DNA of 64,000 bases from Gamsiella multidivaricata (lineage: Eukaryota > Mortierellomycota > Mortierellomycetes > Mortierellales > Mortierellaceae), in contig NW_026251721.1 of the NCBI RefSeq assembly GCF_025024155.1, positions 186,001 to 250,000 on the forward strand, in the 5' to 3' direction. Both the position numbers and the translations under genes were made by a program. This document shows positions 34,403-48,800 of the stretch, piece by piece. Every line of letters starts with the position of its first letter. The stretch's first letter is position 1. The notes beneath the pieces are model-generated. The model worked only from the letters and a program-made list of their open reading frames with translations, did not search any database and was not told where the DNA came from.

Positions 34403-34710
34403 TTAATATCCACTGACTATTCTTGTTAACGGTTTATTTGCTACTTTTTTTTTTATTTGGGATGTAGGCTACGAACAATCTGGCGGTGTGTGAGCTGTAT
34501 GCTGGACAGCTGAACGAGTCGATTCCTCGACTGGAACGACTGATGTTTGCATATCCGACCTCGGCAGGGACGAGTGAGCCGTTGGTGTTCAATATGGCGA
34601 CGCTGTACGAACTTCGGACAGAGGGATCACAGCGGAAGAAGCAGCAGATGATGGTCGAGGTGTCCAAGTGGGCAGGCGATCAGTTCAACGTGGGCATGTT
34701 TAAGAGCTAG
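31907..34710 (+). CDS. TRAPPC12: TRAPP complex subunit TRAPPC12-like
   Basis: Six exons (31907-32895, 32986-33082, 33168-33383, 33483-33779, 33908-34339, 34468-34710) total 2274 bases and 757 residues. TRAPPC12 belongs to the TRAPP tethering complex, which acts in ER-Golgi traffic. The first 330 residues are disordered and rich in Pro, Ser, Gln and Thr. The C-terminal half is helical TPR-type: FWYARLLALIKLGQYEMAQA, LHLMVLNYLVELKDYSTATK, LGRLYLQLGDIERAEEVFKQ, then ATNNLAVCELYAGQLNESIP and PLVFNMATLYELRTEGSQRK, ending GDQFNVGMFKS, closely like the C-terminus of human TRAPPC12. The start is the ATG at 31907; an upstream in-frame extension lacks an ATG. The last intron contains a T run of about 24 bases. 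Confidence 0.85.
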
Positions 34711-35763
34711 TTGAATAATAATACTTTATGATCTATATGGAATAATGTTTATTGTTTATTTAGTCTATGCGTGCAAGTGTAGGTGTTTGTGAGAAAAAGC
34801 AGGAAGCTTGGAGTGGATGGATAGGGATAGGGGTAGGGGTAGGGGAAAAGAATAGGAATAGGGTAGGAGGTCCATGCGAGCGAACGGATACACATCATGT
34901 CCGAGTGTGTGTGTGGGAGAGAGAGCACCGAGACAGGGCAGGAAGTTAATTAAGGTATTGCGGCGGGGGGGGGGGGGGGGAGAGGGAGAGAGGGATACGA
35001 TGGCGCGATCTGACGATCTGTTTGGCGCAGAGCAGGGCAGGAAGCGGATCTATATTTTCATGATGATCTCGTTGGATATGTCAGCAACGTGGAAGACCAC
35101 TGCCCTTCACCAGACAGAGTACGGGTGCTCGATGCTGCTGTATGCTGTATACACATACTATGGCCTGGTCAGTGGTGGAGTGGTGGGGACTCCTTCTCTC
35201 CTCCTCCAGGCGGTGTCCAATCAAGGCGCGTGGATCGGTGCTGATGCGATCGATGGTGCAATTTGTGTGCGAGGACGTGACTACTTGCCCTGCACCAAAT
35301 TCGCCATATGCTATTTTCTCTTTTGCTTAGACGCGCCCAGTGCGGGGTGTGCTTTTTTTTTTTTTTTCCTTTGAATCTTTGAATGCGGTCGTGCGTGTGC
35401 CTGGCTTCCTTCGATCTCGGAGAAACACAAAGCGATACATCGAGACGGTGCACTCGGCCGGACAAAACGACAGAAGCGCTTTATAGAAAGCACACATAAA
35501 AGCATTATCCTTTCTCCCCCCCTTCCTCTTCTTTCTACTCTCCCTTCCTTTCCTTCCTTTCCTTCTCTCTTTCTTCAATCGACCCTCGGTCTTCTTCTTC
35601 TTCCTCTCTTCCATCCCCGCCCCCCTCTACCTCTTCATCCTCATCCTCACTTCCGTTTTATATCCTGTATCATAGAGTCATTCGCTTCTCCCCTGTTCTC
35701 TTCTTTGCACTGTACTTCTTTCTTTCGTTTCTTTCCATCTGTATAACCGATCTCTAAACAACA
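34711..35763. promoter_or_regulatory. Sulfite reductase promoter region with G-rich repeats
   Basis: The stretch holds the TRAPPC12 3' flank, a GGGGTA/GGGATA-type repeat tract (about 34823-34866), a G run of about 16 at 34964-34980 followed by GAGAGGG units, and a poly-T near 35350. From 35505 to 35760 the plus strand is almost pure pyrimidine, directly before the sulfite reductase ATG. It is likely promoter and 5' leader; no factor site is assigned. No coding frame was convincing. Confidence 0.5.
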
Positions 35764-38700
35764 ATGGCCCCGACTGCCTTTGATGCCTTAGCCCAGGCCG
35801 CCTTCGCCTCGGCCGAATCCATCTTCGCCGTTAGCTCGCCCTCGTCACACCCCGCAAAGGCCATCGACCGTCTCTCGGACAAGTACACCATCTCCAACAC
35901 ATCGCCTTCCGTCACGACCCTCCAAGCCAACGCCGATCCCTTCCAAAAGATCCAAGAGTCTGCAGCCTCCACTAGGGAGCTTACCTCCGTTCTCGCCACC
36001 TCGGACGTGCTCCTGCCCGCGATCCCTCATCTCTTCAAGACCGCTGCCCAGCGATCTGCAGTCGTCGTCCATGTCGAGGCCAAGGAACGGGATGCCAGCA
36101 TCAATACCACCAATCACAGCAACACCAACGGGCACACCAACGGTCACATCAACGGCAGCAGCAAAGGACACCAGAGCAGCGTCGTTCCCTCAAATGCTGA
36201 TCTGATGGCTGTCCGTCAAACAGGATTCGCAGTCTTGACCTCGGACAACGCCCAGGCTGCCTTCGATCTGGCTCTGATTGCCCAGGCAGCCGCCGTTCAG
36301 ACCAGTACCCCCTTCTTGAACGTCGTCAACGGCTCGGAGAAACAGCAGCAGCAGAAGGTTGTTCTGGATCATCAGAAGGTCGCCCCCGCTTTGATCTCGG
36401 ACAAGGACTTGGCTGCCCACAAGGAGCGCCAGGCCGCTGTGAGCGAGATCTCGCTTTCGTCCCTGTACCTGAACCCGAAGGACTCGACCACATCTGCCTC
36501 GACTGCTGCGTCGCCCGAGGAGATCTACAGCAAGGTCGAGGAGCTCCTCGCTGTCCTTCAGAAGCAGACTGGCCGCTCATACAGTCCCATTGAGTATCAA
36601 GGTAAAGTATATCTTTCGATTTGATGGCAAAATATTCGTCATTTGCCCTTTGGATTTCGCCTCTAGGAAAACCTTCTTTTTCCGTGATCCGATAAAGAAA
36701 TTAACACTGATTTGTGCCCCACTCATCCAACAGGTCCCGCCAACCCAAAGACCGTCTTCGTGTCCCTGGCCATCGGCTCCTCGGCCCTCGAGCACATCGT
36801 CCACTCGCATCACCGCAAGGATGTCGGCCTCATCAAGATCCATCTCTACCGTCCCTGGTCTGAGCGTCATTTCCTCAAGGCTCTCCCAGCTTCCGTTGAG
36901 CGTGTCATCGTCGTCGAGCAGGCTCCTGCTGCCCACACCGCCTGGACTCCCCTCTTCCTCGATGTCTCCGCATCGTTCCACACCACCGAGACTGCCTGGG
37001 AGGGTCAGATCCCAAAGATCCTCAGTGCTCGCTACCGCGGATCTGGCGCCGATATCACCGAGGCCGATGTCAAGTCTGCCCTCGATGAGGAAAAGCCCAC
37101 CTTCGCACTTAACCCTCATTACGTCGCCCACGCAGCTCCCCAGGCTACGCCTCTGCAGGGCTCGGATGTCGATACCCCTTACATCCAGATGCTGAACCAG
37201 GTCTTCCAGGATCGCCTGAATATCGAGAACGGCGTCAAGACTGACTCTGTCTGGGGATCTGCCCAGCAGTCACCCGAATTTGGTTATGGTTCCTTGGTCA
37301 CCAAGGTCGCTGCTCGTGCCCGCTTTGCTGAGCTCGTCTCCAAGGCCGTCCAGGATTCTTCGCTCAAGATCTCGGAGGCCCTCCGCAAGGCTCTTACTCA
37401 GTGGCACTTGAATCGATCCGACAGCAAACTGGCCAAGCGCCATGGCGATGAGGCTATTGCACTCCTGCGAGAGGCCAAGGACAACCTGGTGGGACCCCTG
37501 GCCGAGATTAGCGCACAGTCTAGTCACTTCGCAAAGCCTTCGCACTGGTTGATCGGCGCTGACTCCTGGGCCTTTGATATTGCCAACTCTGGAGTCCATC
37601 ACGTCATCTCGTCCAATGCCGACATCAACCTGCTCATCCTTGACACCGAACCCTACACCGCTCGTACTCAGAGCCCCGAGAACCGCAAGAAGGATATTGG
37701 TCTCTATGCCATGAACTATGGATCTGTCTTTGTCGCCTCCGTTGCTGTTTACTCGAGCTATTCGCACGTCTTGCATGCTTTGATCGAGGCTGACCAGTAT
37801 CAGGGCCCCTCCATCGTCCTCGCCTACTTGCCCCGCCCTGACGAGGAGAACGTCTCGCCCATCACTGTCTTGAAGGAGACAAAGTTGGCAGTCGATACCG
37901 GCTACTGGCCCCTCTACCGTTGGAACCCTGCATTGGATGAGAAGGGTGAGGAGCCTTTCCGTCTTGACTCTGAGCGCATCAAGCTGGATCTGCAGCAGTT
38001 CCTCGAGCGCGAGAACCACCTCTCACTCATCATTCAGCAGAACCCGGATATTGCTCGCACCTTGACTCACTCGGTCGAGTCCGAGGCCCAGACCCGTGAT
38101 GCTGCGCTCAAGAAGAAGGCCAAGGACGATTTCGCCAAGCTGATGGGCGGTCTCGGTGGCCCTCCACTGTTGATTCTCTTTGGCTCGGACGGAAGCAACG
38201 CCGAGGGTCTGGCCAAGCGTCTGGTCAAGGGTGCCAAGCTCCGCAACCTCACTGCCCGCTACAGCGCCATGGATGATGTCTCGATCGAAGACCTTACTCT
38301 GGAAAAGCACGTCATCTTCGTGGTCTCAACCGCCGGACAAGGAGAGTTCCCCGTCAACGCCCGTGAGTTCTGGAAGAGCTTGAGCGCCGCCACTGAGCTG
38401 GCTGTTTCCGAGACCAAGTTTGCAGTCTTTGGTCTGGGCGACTCGCATTACTGGCCCCGTGAGGAGGACGCGATCTTCTACAACCGTCCCTCAAAGGAGC
38501 TCCACACCAAGCTGGTTGAGCTTGGTGCCAACCCTCTGATCGATCTCGGTCTCGGAAACGACCAAGATGCCGATTCTTTCGAGACCGCCTGGGCTGCCTG
38601 GGAGCCTCTCCTCTGGGAGTCCCTTGGCTGCAAGCCTCTGGAGGGTGTGGTCGAGGAGCCCAAGAAGTCTGCGGATGATGCCATGAAGATCGAGTCCAAC

Positions 38701-40465
38701 TACCTTCGCGGTACCATTGCCGAGGGTCTCGTGGACGAGACCACCGGCCAGCTCCGCGCCGAGGCCGACACCAAGCTGACAAAGTTCCACGGTATCTACC
38801 AGCAGGACGATCGCGATCTTCGCGAGGAGCGCAAGAAGCAGGGACTTGAGAAGGCCTTCTCGTTCATGGTCCGTGTCCGTGTGCCCGGTGGTGTGGCCAC
38901 CCCTGCTCAGTGGCTCGCGATGGACAGCATCTCAGACGTGACCGCCAATGGCACCTTGAAGTTGACGACGCGTCAGGCCTTCCAGTTCCACGGAGTGTTG
39001 AAGCGTAACCTGAAGAAGAACATCCAGTTGATCAACAAGTCGCTGTTGGACACGATTGCAGCCTGTGGAGACGTTAACCGCAACATCATGTGCAACCCCA
39101 ACCCTCACCAATCGGATCTTCACAAGCAGGTCAACGACTTTGCCACTGACCTGTCCGCACACCTGTTGCCCAAGACGTCGGCGTACCGTGAGATCTGGCT
39201 GGACCAGAAGCTGGTCAAGGGCGAGGCCGTCGTTGACCATGAGCCCTTGTATGGTCCCACCTACTTGCCCCGCAAGTTCAAAATTGGTATGTCGCCTTTC
39301 TCTTTTTTTGCTTGCCTTTACTGATGTGATGGATTATACATATTCATCTCCCCGATCTCTAACCGTGCCGTTTCTTCTCTCTCTTTTTCTTTTTACAGTC
39401 GTCGCTGTTCCTCCCAACAACGATGTGGATGTCTTTGCCCATGATCTCGGCTTCATCGCGATCACAAACAAGGATGGCTCCCTCGCTGGATTCAACGTTA
39501 CAGTCGGTGGTGGCATGGGTATGACCCACGGTAACAAGAAGACCTATCCTCGTCTTGCGGACATTCTTGGCTTCTGCACACCCGAGCAGGCGATCGAGAC
39601 TGGAGAGAAGGTCATGCTCGTCCAGCGCGACTTTGGTGACCGCATGAACCGCAAGCACGCTCGTCTGAAGTACACCATCGACGACCGTGGCATCGAGTGG
39701 TTCAAGACCGAGGTCCAGTCGCGTCTGCCATTCCAGCTGCAGGAGCCCCGTCCCTTCAAGTTCTTGGACAACGCGGATCGCTATGGCTGGACCCAGGGCC
39801 AGGACAAGATGTGGCACTACTGCTGTTACATCGAGAACGGCCGTGTCAAGGACACACCTGCGGAGCCCCACAAGACCGGTCTCCGAGAGATTGCCAAGAT
39901 CCATCAGGGCGAATTCCGTCTGACGCCCAACCAGCATTTGATCGTCGCCAACGTTAAGGAGTCGGAGAAGCAGCGCATCCAGGAGTTGTTGGAGCAGTAC
40001 AAGCTCGACAAGCTCAACTACACGGGCGCGATGCTGAACGCGATGGCCTGTGTCGCCTTCCCGACTTGCTCGCTTGCCATGGCCGAGTCTGAGCGGTACC
40101 TACCCTCGCTCGTCGAGAAGTTCGAGTCGACGCTGGAGGAAATTGGTCTGAGGGACGACGCGATCACGATTCGTATGACAGGATGTCCGAACGGATGTGC
40201 ACGTCCGTATGTGGCCGAGATTGCGTTCGTCGGCAAGGCCTTCGGCGCATACAACGTCTACTTGGGAGGAGGACACCACGGAGAACGACTCAACAAGTTG
40301 TACAAGGAGTCGTTGACGGAGCCAGAGATTATTGCAGAGTTGACGCCGATGTTCCGTCGCTATGCGGCCGAGCGCCTCGATGGCGAGTTCTTTGGTGACT
40401 TTGTGATCCGTGTGGGCATCATTAAGGCTACTTTGAGTGGAAAGACCTTCCACGACCTCTCATAA
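35764..40465 (+). CDS. MET5: Sulfite reductase [NADPH] beta subunit (hemoprotein)
   Basis: Three exons (35764-36601, 36734-39286, 39399-40465) sum to 4458 bases and 1485 residues, close to yeast Met5 (about 1440). It reduces sulfite to sulfide for cysteine and methionine synthesis. The N-terminal third resembles pyruvate-ferredoxin oxidoreductase domains (TVFVSLAIGSSALEHIVHSH, VGLIKIHLYRPW, VERVIVVEQ). A flavodoxin-like domain follows near residues 790-930 (PPLLILFGSDGSNAEGLAKR, STAGQGEFP, VFGLGDSHYW). The C-terminal sulfite reductase core has the Fe4S4-siroheme cysteines in CVAFPTC and TGCPNGCARPY. An Asn/Gly/His/Thr-rich insert (THTNGH-type repeats, near residues 118-138) is low complexity and unlike the family. 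The gene converges with CDC48. Confidence 0.93.
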
Positions 40466-40553
40466 TCCTTTTATTATTTGTGCTTTTTGTTATCTAATAC
40501 TCTGTTCTCGCATTTATATTGTTTTTCCATGTCGGCATTCACAAATAGTCTTC

Positions 40554-40559
40554 AATAAA
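40554..40559 (+). terminator. Polyadenylation signal for MET5
   Basis: AATAAA about 90 bases after the MET5 stop in the 277-base interval shared with the convergent CDC48 gene. The reverse-strand equivalent (TTTATT at 40617-40622) could serve CDC48. Confidence 0.55.
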
Positions 40560-40742
40560 TAAAAATTAAAAATGACATTCACCAAAAAAAAAAAACCATT
40601 GCATTCAGACAACAGCTTTATTTGATTTTTCTCTTAGGAAAGACTTTGCAATAACTAAAATATCAATCAATCAATAAATGTACAGGAGAGGAGGAATGGT
40701 GGTTGCAGTGTGGTTCGCGAAAAGAAAGAAAAAGTGTTCCCT

Positions 40743-43539
<2,797 letters not shown>

Positions 43540-44636
43540 GGCGATGTGTATGTATGAGTTATGAGTGATAGAGAGAGAGAGAGAAGGATAGAAAAGAAAG
43601 AGCAACAGGCACAAGGATGAAAAGGACGAGCGAGGTATTAGAAAGTGGAGGGGAAGGATGGACAGTGGCGATGGAAAGAGGAATAAAAGAGATGGAATGC
43701 AGACAAAAGGAGGCGTATTTGAAGCAGCAGAAGCAGCAGAAGAAATTGGGGGCAACACACGAGACGAGACGCGTAATCACAGTGCGGTGACAAGCTGGCG
43801 CATCCTGGTTGGAGCACTGTTACTTCAGAGGAACCCTCTCGAAACGCCTCCTGGTCCGACTCAAGGAAGGAACCCTGTGCATATATCTCGTTCCTGATCC
43901 ACAGACACCGTGCTTGAGCCCTACCCTCCCTCTCTCCCTCGACCTATTCAAATCCATCTGACCCTCACCCCCATCCCTTGATCACTTTCTTCTTCGTCAT
44001 CCCATCGAGTCGTACCTGTTCTCAGTACGCAGGGCCACGTACGGGATCAGAGATCAAGGGCGCAGTGGTTGCATTCGAGATATATTCTACACGTGACGAA
44101 CAAGCTAAACTGTTCCTGAAACCAGCCTGGGTACTTTTTTTTGGCTGTGTCTGTGCGCAGAGTGAACCGATCGAGTTCATCCATTGCATTATGATGATGA
44201 CCGGGATGATACTGGGTATAGCAGGATACAAAGGAGCCAGGCACTAAGGACAAAGATAAGGCCACCAGGATGTGGGGGAGGAGGGATACACTTTTAGGAC
44301 ACAGACGTGAAGGGAAAGCTGTGCTCTTTCCTCTTCGGAAAGCGGTTTGTCAGATGAAAAACGCAATATTTCCTCGTGGAGACACCTTCCTTGCCCGTCT
44401 TCTGGTCCGAGTAATGACTCCTCTTACTGGCATCATCTTCTTTTCCTGATCATTCCTATTCTCAGTCCCGGACTCCCACTCTCACTCCCATTCCTGCCTG
44501 GTTTAGCAACCATTCGTTCCTTGATTCCTACTTTGATTCCTCTGCTTTGTTTCCTCTCCCCCCCCCCCCCTCACACACACACACTCTCTCTCTCTTTTTT
44601 ACGCTTCCCCACTCTCACACCACAACTCCATGACCC
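43540..44636. promoter_or_regulatory. Divergent region between CDC48 and a plus-strand gene
   Basis: The starts of the two head-to-head genes are 1.1 kb apart. GA-rich sequence (43561-43690) on the plus strand is the CDC48 pyrimidine-rich leader read in reverse. CT- and CA-rich sequence with a run of about 11 C and a CA repeat (44555-44585) precedes the plus-strand gene. No gene was recognised in between. Confidence 0.5.
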
Positions 44637-47600
44637 ATGGAGTCGCAGCACACCCTCAGCAACCCTTGGTCCTTCAACCAGACACAGGGACGCGACTCTG
44701 ACGACGACCTGCAACATACATTCATAAAGGACCTGCGCTTCGGACGGAGGCGGGATTCAGGCGACCATCGCCACTATTCATATGCCAGCTCAACAACGAT
44801 CGCGCCAGAGCCCTTCGAAGACGACAGCGACAGCCTCTTCAGCTCTTCGCCACAAAAACAATCCATTGATCCAGACTTAGTCAAGCGATCAGCATCTCCC
44901 ATAGCAGAACCAGAGGCAGTAGTAGCATCATCAGAAGTAGAAGTAGAAGCAGAAGGAGGGTCCCATTCACGGACATGGTCCAGTGAGAGTGACATCGTTG
45001 GCTCGGCACTCGTTGAAGCAGTACATGTAAACGATCATATACAATCCCTCGACAACTTGTTCAACTCGACCCTGGACCGGGACCAGGCGCCATCTATCTC
45101 TTCAATGGCGGACTCCACAGCTTTGACGATAACAAAGATGCGCGGCAATGACAGCGATCCCTCAGCAAAGACTCTCTCAGACTCTGGAGTTGGTCTAGAG
45201 GTAAGAGAATTGCCTCCACTTCTACACCTTTGCATCGCTACACGATGGGCTCGGCAATACACCACTCCTTCCACTTGATCCTTGCGATCGTCTTTCAACT
45301 TTGCTCAGCCTTTTCATTTATCTAGATGTTCTGTTCCTGTTTCTCCACATTGTTCTTTATTATTGCGAGACATATGTGTCATTAAACGGTTCTATGGGTT
45401 GTGCTCTTTTTATTTGACTTAAAAAGATACTCATACTCACACTTGGGACATAGACAATGGGCGGAGTCGGTTGTCATTGGCCCGATAGTCGCTTTTTATT
45501 CAACGCGCAGATACACCCTCCTTCTCCCTGCAGTGCACCCCGCATGGCTGTCACTTCCATGCAATATGCCCCTATTGATATCCGCTGGTGATCCTTTTGT
45601 TGATCCTGTTCCTCTAGGGGGATGTCCTTGAACACCTGGTGCAAAGACTGCAGTCGGAGGTAGCCGATACTCGAGCCATTGTGTTTGATCTTGAGAGCAG
45701 ACTCAACGCGTAAGTGGCCTTCTTTCCTTTCTACAGTTCAATTACTTGTGTCGAATTCAATCCCCTAATCTGACCTTATTTCTTTAACAATGTTTATCTC
45801 TTTACAGAGCCGAGAATTCGAACAAGCACATCGTGGACGAGCTCAAGGTGCTACTGGCAGAGTAGGTTCTTTGAAAGAATACAGTGCTCTCTCTCTATTT
45901 TATAGGGGTGTATGCAAGGGATGTTCGGCTGCAAGGTGCACAGGGAATTAATCGCCATGACAAATCACCAATGAGCCGGAAGCTGTCTTGGCGCTATTCA
46001 TTTAGTGCTTGTGCAACCCACAAATTACGCCGATATCAGCCATTAGAGGAAACACTTTGCGAAGCAGGAGCAGAGTCGAACATGGGATTATCTGTACAAA
46101 TGCCTTGTCACGACATGGCCTGACCGTACTTTCAGACTCGGCATAAAAAAGACTAACACGTTTCTATGTTTTTTCTTGCTTGTTCATAGTGCTGAGGGAA
46201 CATTGATCGGTTCGGACGAATCTGACAGCGGAGAATCAGTCGCAGTGAGCTCAAAGCACGGATCAGGGACCGACGAGGACTCGAATGTCGTCTATAACAG
46301 GATATGCAGCGCCCTACAGTCCCTCATCACGGATGCCCAGTCTGCGCTGGTACGCACCTCAACCCCCACTACCAGCAATGTCTCCTCGACCTCACTGCCG
46401 GCAATGTTGGGTCGGAGATCCTGTCGCCACTCATCGCAATCATGCCTATCCCAGGGGCAACGGCCACTATCCTTGCCCGGCACTTCAACAGCACACAGTC
46501 TTTACATGGACGATGGCGAATCTAGTCAATATGAAGTATGCAGCCATTCGTCTTGTCGAACATCGCGCAGAAGCTCCATCACGCATTCACGTTCAGATAA
46601 ACCATTCTTCAATCCGACAAATTCATCTTCCTCAAGACTGCAGGCTCAGTCAGGGAGGAAGGCGTTTTCAAGGGTGCTGTGGAAGGAAAAACAGCTGGAG
46701 CAGTATGAGCGGTACAGGCGCTCCTGCGACATAGTGTCGCTAGAGCTGGAGATGCTATTGAACGACACTATGCTGGGTCAGCAAGATTTATGGGACGAGG
46801 ACTTATCGTTTATGCCAGGGTCAACACCAGCTGCGCTCTCCGATAATGTCAGCAATGCACCATCAATGTCACCACAATCGGCTTCTTCTTTAGGCCAGGA
46901 AGCGCCTCTGACAAGTATGCCCTCAGCACCAAGGAAAGAACGCATGCCCAGGACACCGGGATCCAAAGCAGAAAGGCTGCAAAGATCATACCAAGCTCTA
47001 TTGTTAAGCCCGCAGGTTCGTGCCAGACAACTTCAGCGGCAGCGTCTTCAACATAATGACGACCAGGATCATACTTTTCAGCCCATCCTGCACGAACAGC
47101 ATCAATCTCTCATTTCTTTCCCTTCGCCATCTCACTCCACGCGAAAACGACCACATCGCCAATATAAGAGTACCGGTGTAGGAGCCAGTCGACCACACAG
47201 CATTCTTGTGCAGCTCTACGGCCTTTGGAAACAAACCTGGTTGCGTCAGCGGATTATGCACGTTCTGACGGAATCTCTTGAGCTCATGCTCATTCTCTGG
47301 GTCGTCCTCAAACTTACGGAGGTTTCTCTATCCTGGATGGGGATTCGGATGCTCAAAAGCCCCAACAGCAGTGGTGACAGTATCAACAATAGTGCCAGCG
47401 GAAGAGTTCCGTGGCTAACCTATTTTTATGGAGACCGCGAGGGCGCCGGATCTGCGGCCAAGGAGCTGTATGCCAGAATCCGAAGGGATGGACTGCGGCT
47501 CCGGGAGATGCGGATATGGAGACAGCGAGAGCGGGAGCAGTTGATGCGGGAGATGGTTGCATCGGAGAAGGCGATGGGGATGCAACGAACACCATTTACA

Positions 47601-47711
47601 CCGGCGGCCATGGTCTGGGCGCCCGCAGGTCGGTTGCTGGCACAGGCGGTCTCGGGACTGACGCTTGCGTACTTATCGGACTATGCCAAGCAACTCATCA
47701 AGAAGCTATAG
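44637..47711 (+). CDS. Unknown coiled-coil protein with C-terminal hydrophobic segments
   Basis: Four exons (44637-45200, 45618-45709, 45808-45861, 46190-47711) join in phase to 2232 bases and 743 residues. I do not recognise the family. The first 190 residues are acidic and Ser-rich. Exons 2-3 encode a predicted coiled coil (VLEHLVQRLQSEVADTRAIV, NKHIVDELKVLLAD). The middle is Ser-rich and disordered, with a helical block around SRVLWKEKQLEQYERYRRSC. The C-terminal 170 residues are hydrophobic and helical: LELMLILWVVLKLTEVSLSW, then Arg-rich helices (LRLREMRIWRQREREQLMRE), then LLAQAVSGLTLAYLSDYAKQ at the very end. This suggests a membrane-associated scaffold or tether. The two small exons, both with consistent phase, support a real spliced gene. 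Confidence 0.72.
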
Positions 47712-48800
47712 TCTCAGTGCACGCGTGTGCCCCATATACAGATTCGCATTTATTCCCGGCGATCTGCTCGGCGGTCTTTTTGTCTTTCTCCGCTTCCTAG
47801 CCCTATCTTTTTAATTCTTTGCAGCTTTCATTTTGCCACCAACACCTCTACATATACCGGTAATCTGCAACGTCGACTCTCACTCTTACCCATTCTTACC
47901 GCTGCAGCCAATCTCATGTCCACCCACACTTGACATCTTTTGCAACAGACGAACAATAACAAAAGAAAAAGAAAAAGTAGAAACGATCCATTTTGACAAC
48001 CTATACCCCTCACAAACACTAGCATATCTTCTTTAGCCGTGTTATTTTTCTTGTAAAATAATTATGAATGTCGATCCTCTGCATTCACTTCTTTCTAAAC
48101 CTTTTATATCGTTCATCATCGTCGCCTTTCTGCGTATGAAGACTTGATCGAGTAGCCTGGATATTTCTACCCTAACATCCAAAATGTGTCTTGTGGGTGA
48201 GCATTGAGGCCGTACAATGGGCTCCACTCTGCTTAGCTACCAGGCGCAGATACCGATATACTCAAATACTACATGCATACTGAAGGTAGGGGAGCATTGG
48301 GCTAGCTCCGTTTTTAACACTTGCAGGTGGCCCCGAGAAACTATCTCGGGTGCATGGTTCAATAATAATGTCGCGTGATGGGCACCTTCTGCTAGGAACA
48401 ACCCTTAGCACTCTTTCGTTTACATGTGGTACTTCGCTGTTACTGTGCTCAATGGTACTGCGGCGGCGTGGGGAGAGTATCCATTGAGGGTCCCAGATGA
48501 TACTCTGCATCCAGTTTGACACGAAAATGAAGCACATGCGTCAAAGTGTCTTCGCAAGAAATTGGGTTGGACAATCCGGGGTATTGCCAGTCTCGGCCTT
48601 GCTCATCTCGCCCTTCTTCAGATCCCCTCCTCTTCCTACTTCCCACGCGCCATCAACTTCCTTCCTCTCCCTTCCACCTTTGCCTCATCCTCATCCTCAA
48701 CCCTCAGCCTTCAACCTCCGTCTCCCGCCCTCCCCACTCTACCCTTCCTCCTCTTTCTTTCTCTCTACCCAGCTTCCTCCATCCCAACCAACCTATAGTC
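47712..48800. other. Intergenic with CT-rich leader
   Basis: No gene recognised. From about 48600 to 48790 the plus strand is CT-rich, preceding the PDK-like start. A short inverted repeat (CCCGAGA/TCTCGGG) lies near 48333-48351. Confidence 0.45.

Noticed and set aside
34823..34866. Telomere end
   Set aside because: The G-rich units are irregular, short and internal between two housekeeping genes.
37270..39937. Minus-strand frames of 190-250 codons opposite sulfite reductase
   Set aside because: They are antisense shadows caused by strong third-position C bias in the real gene.
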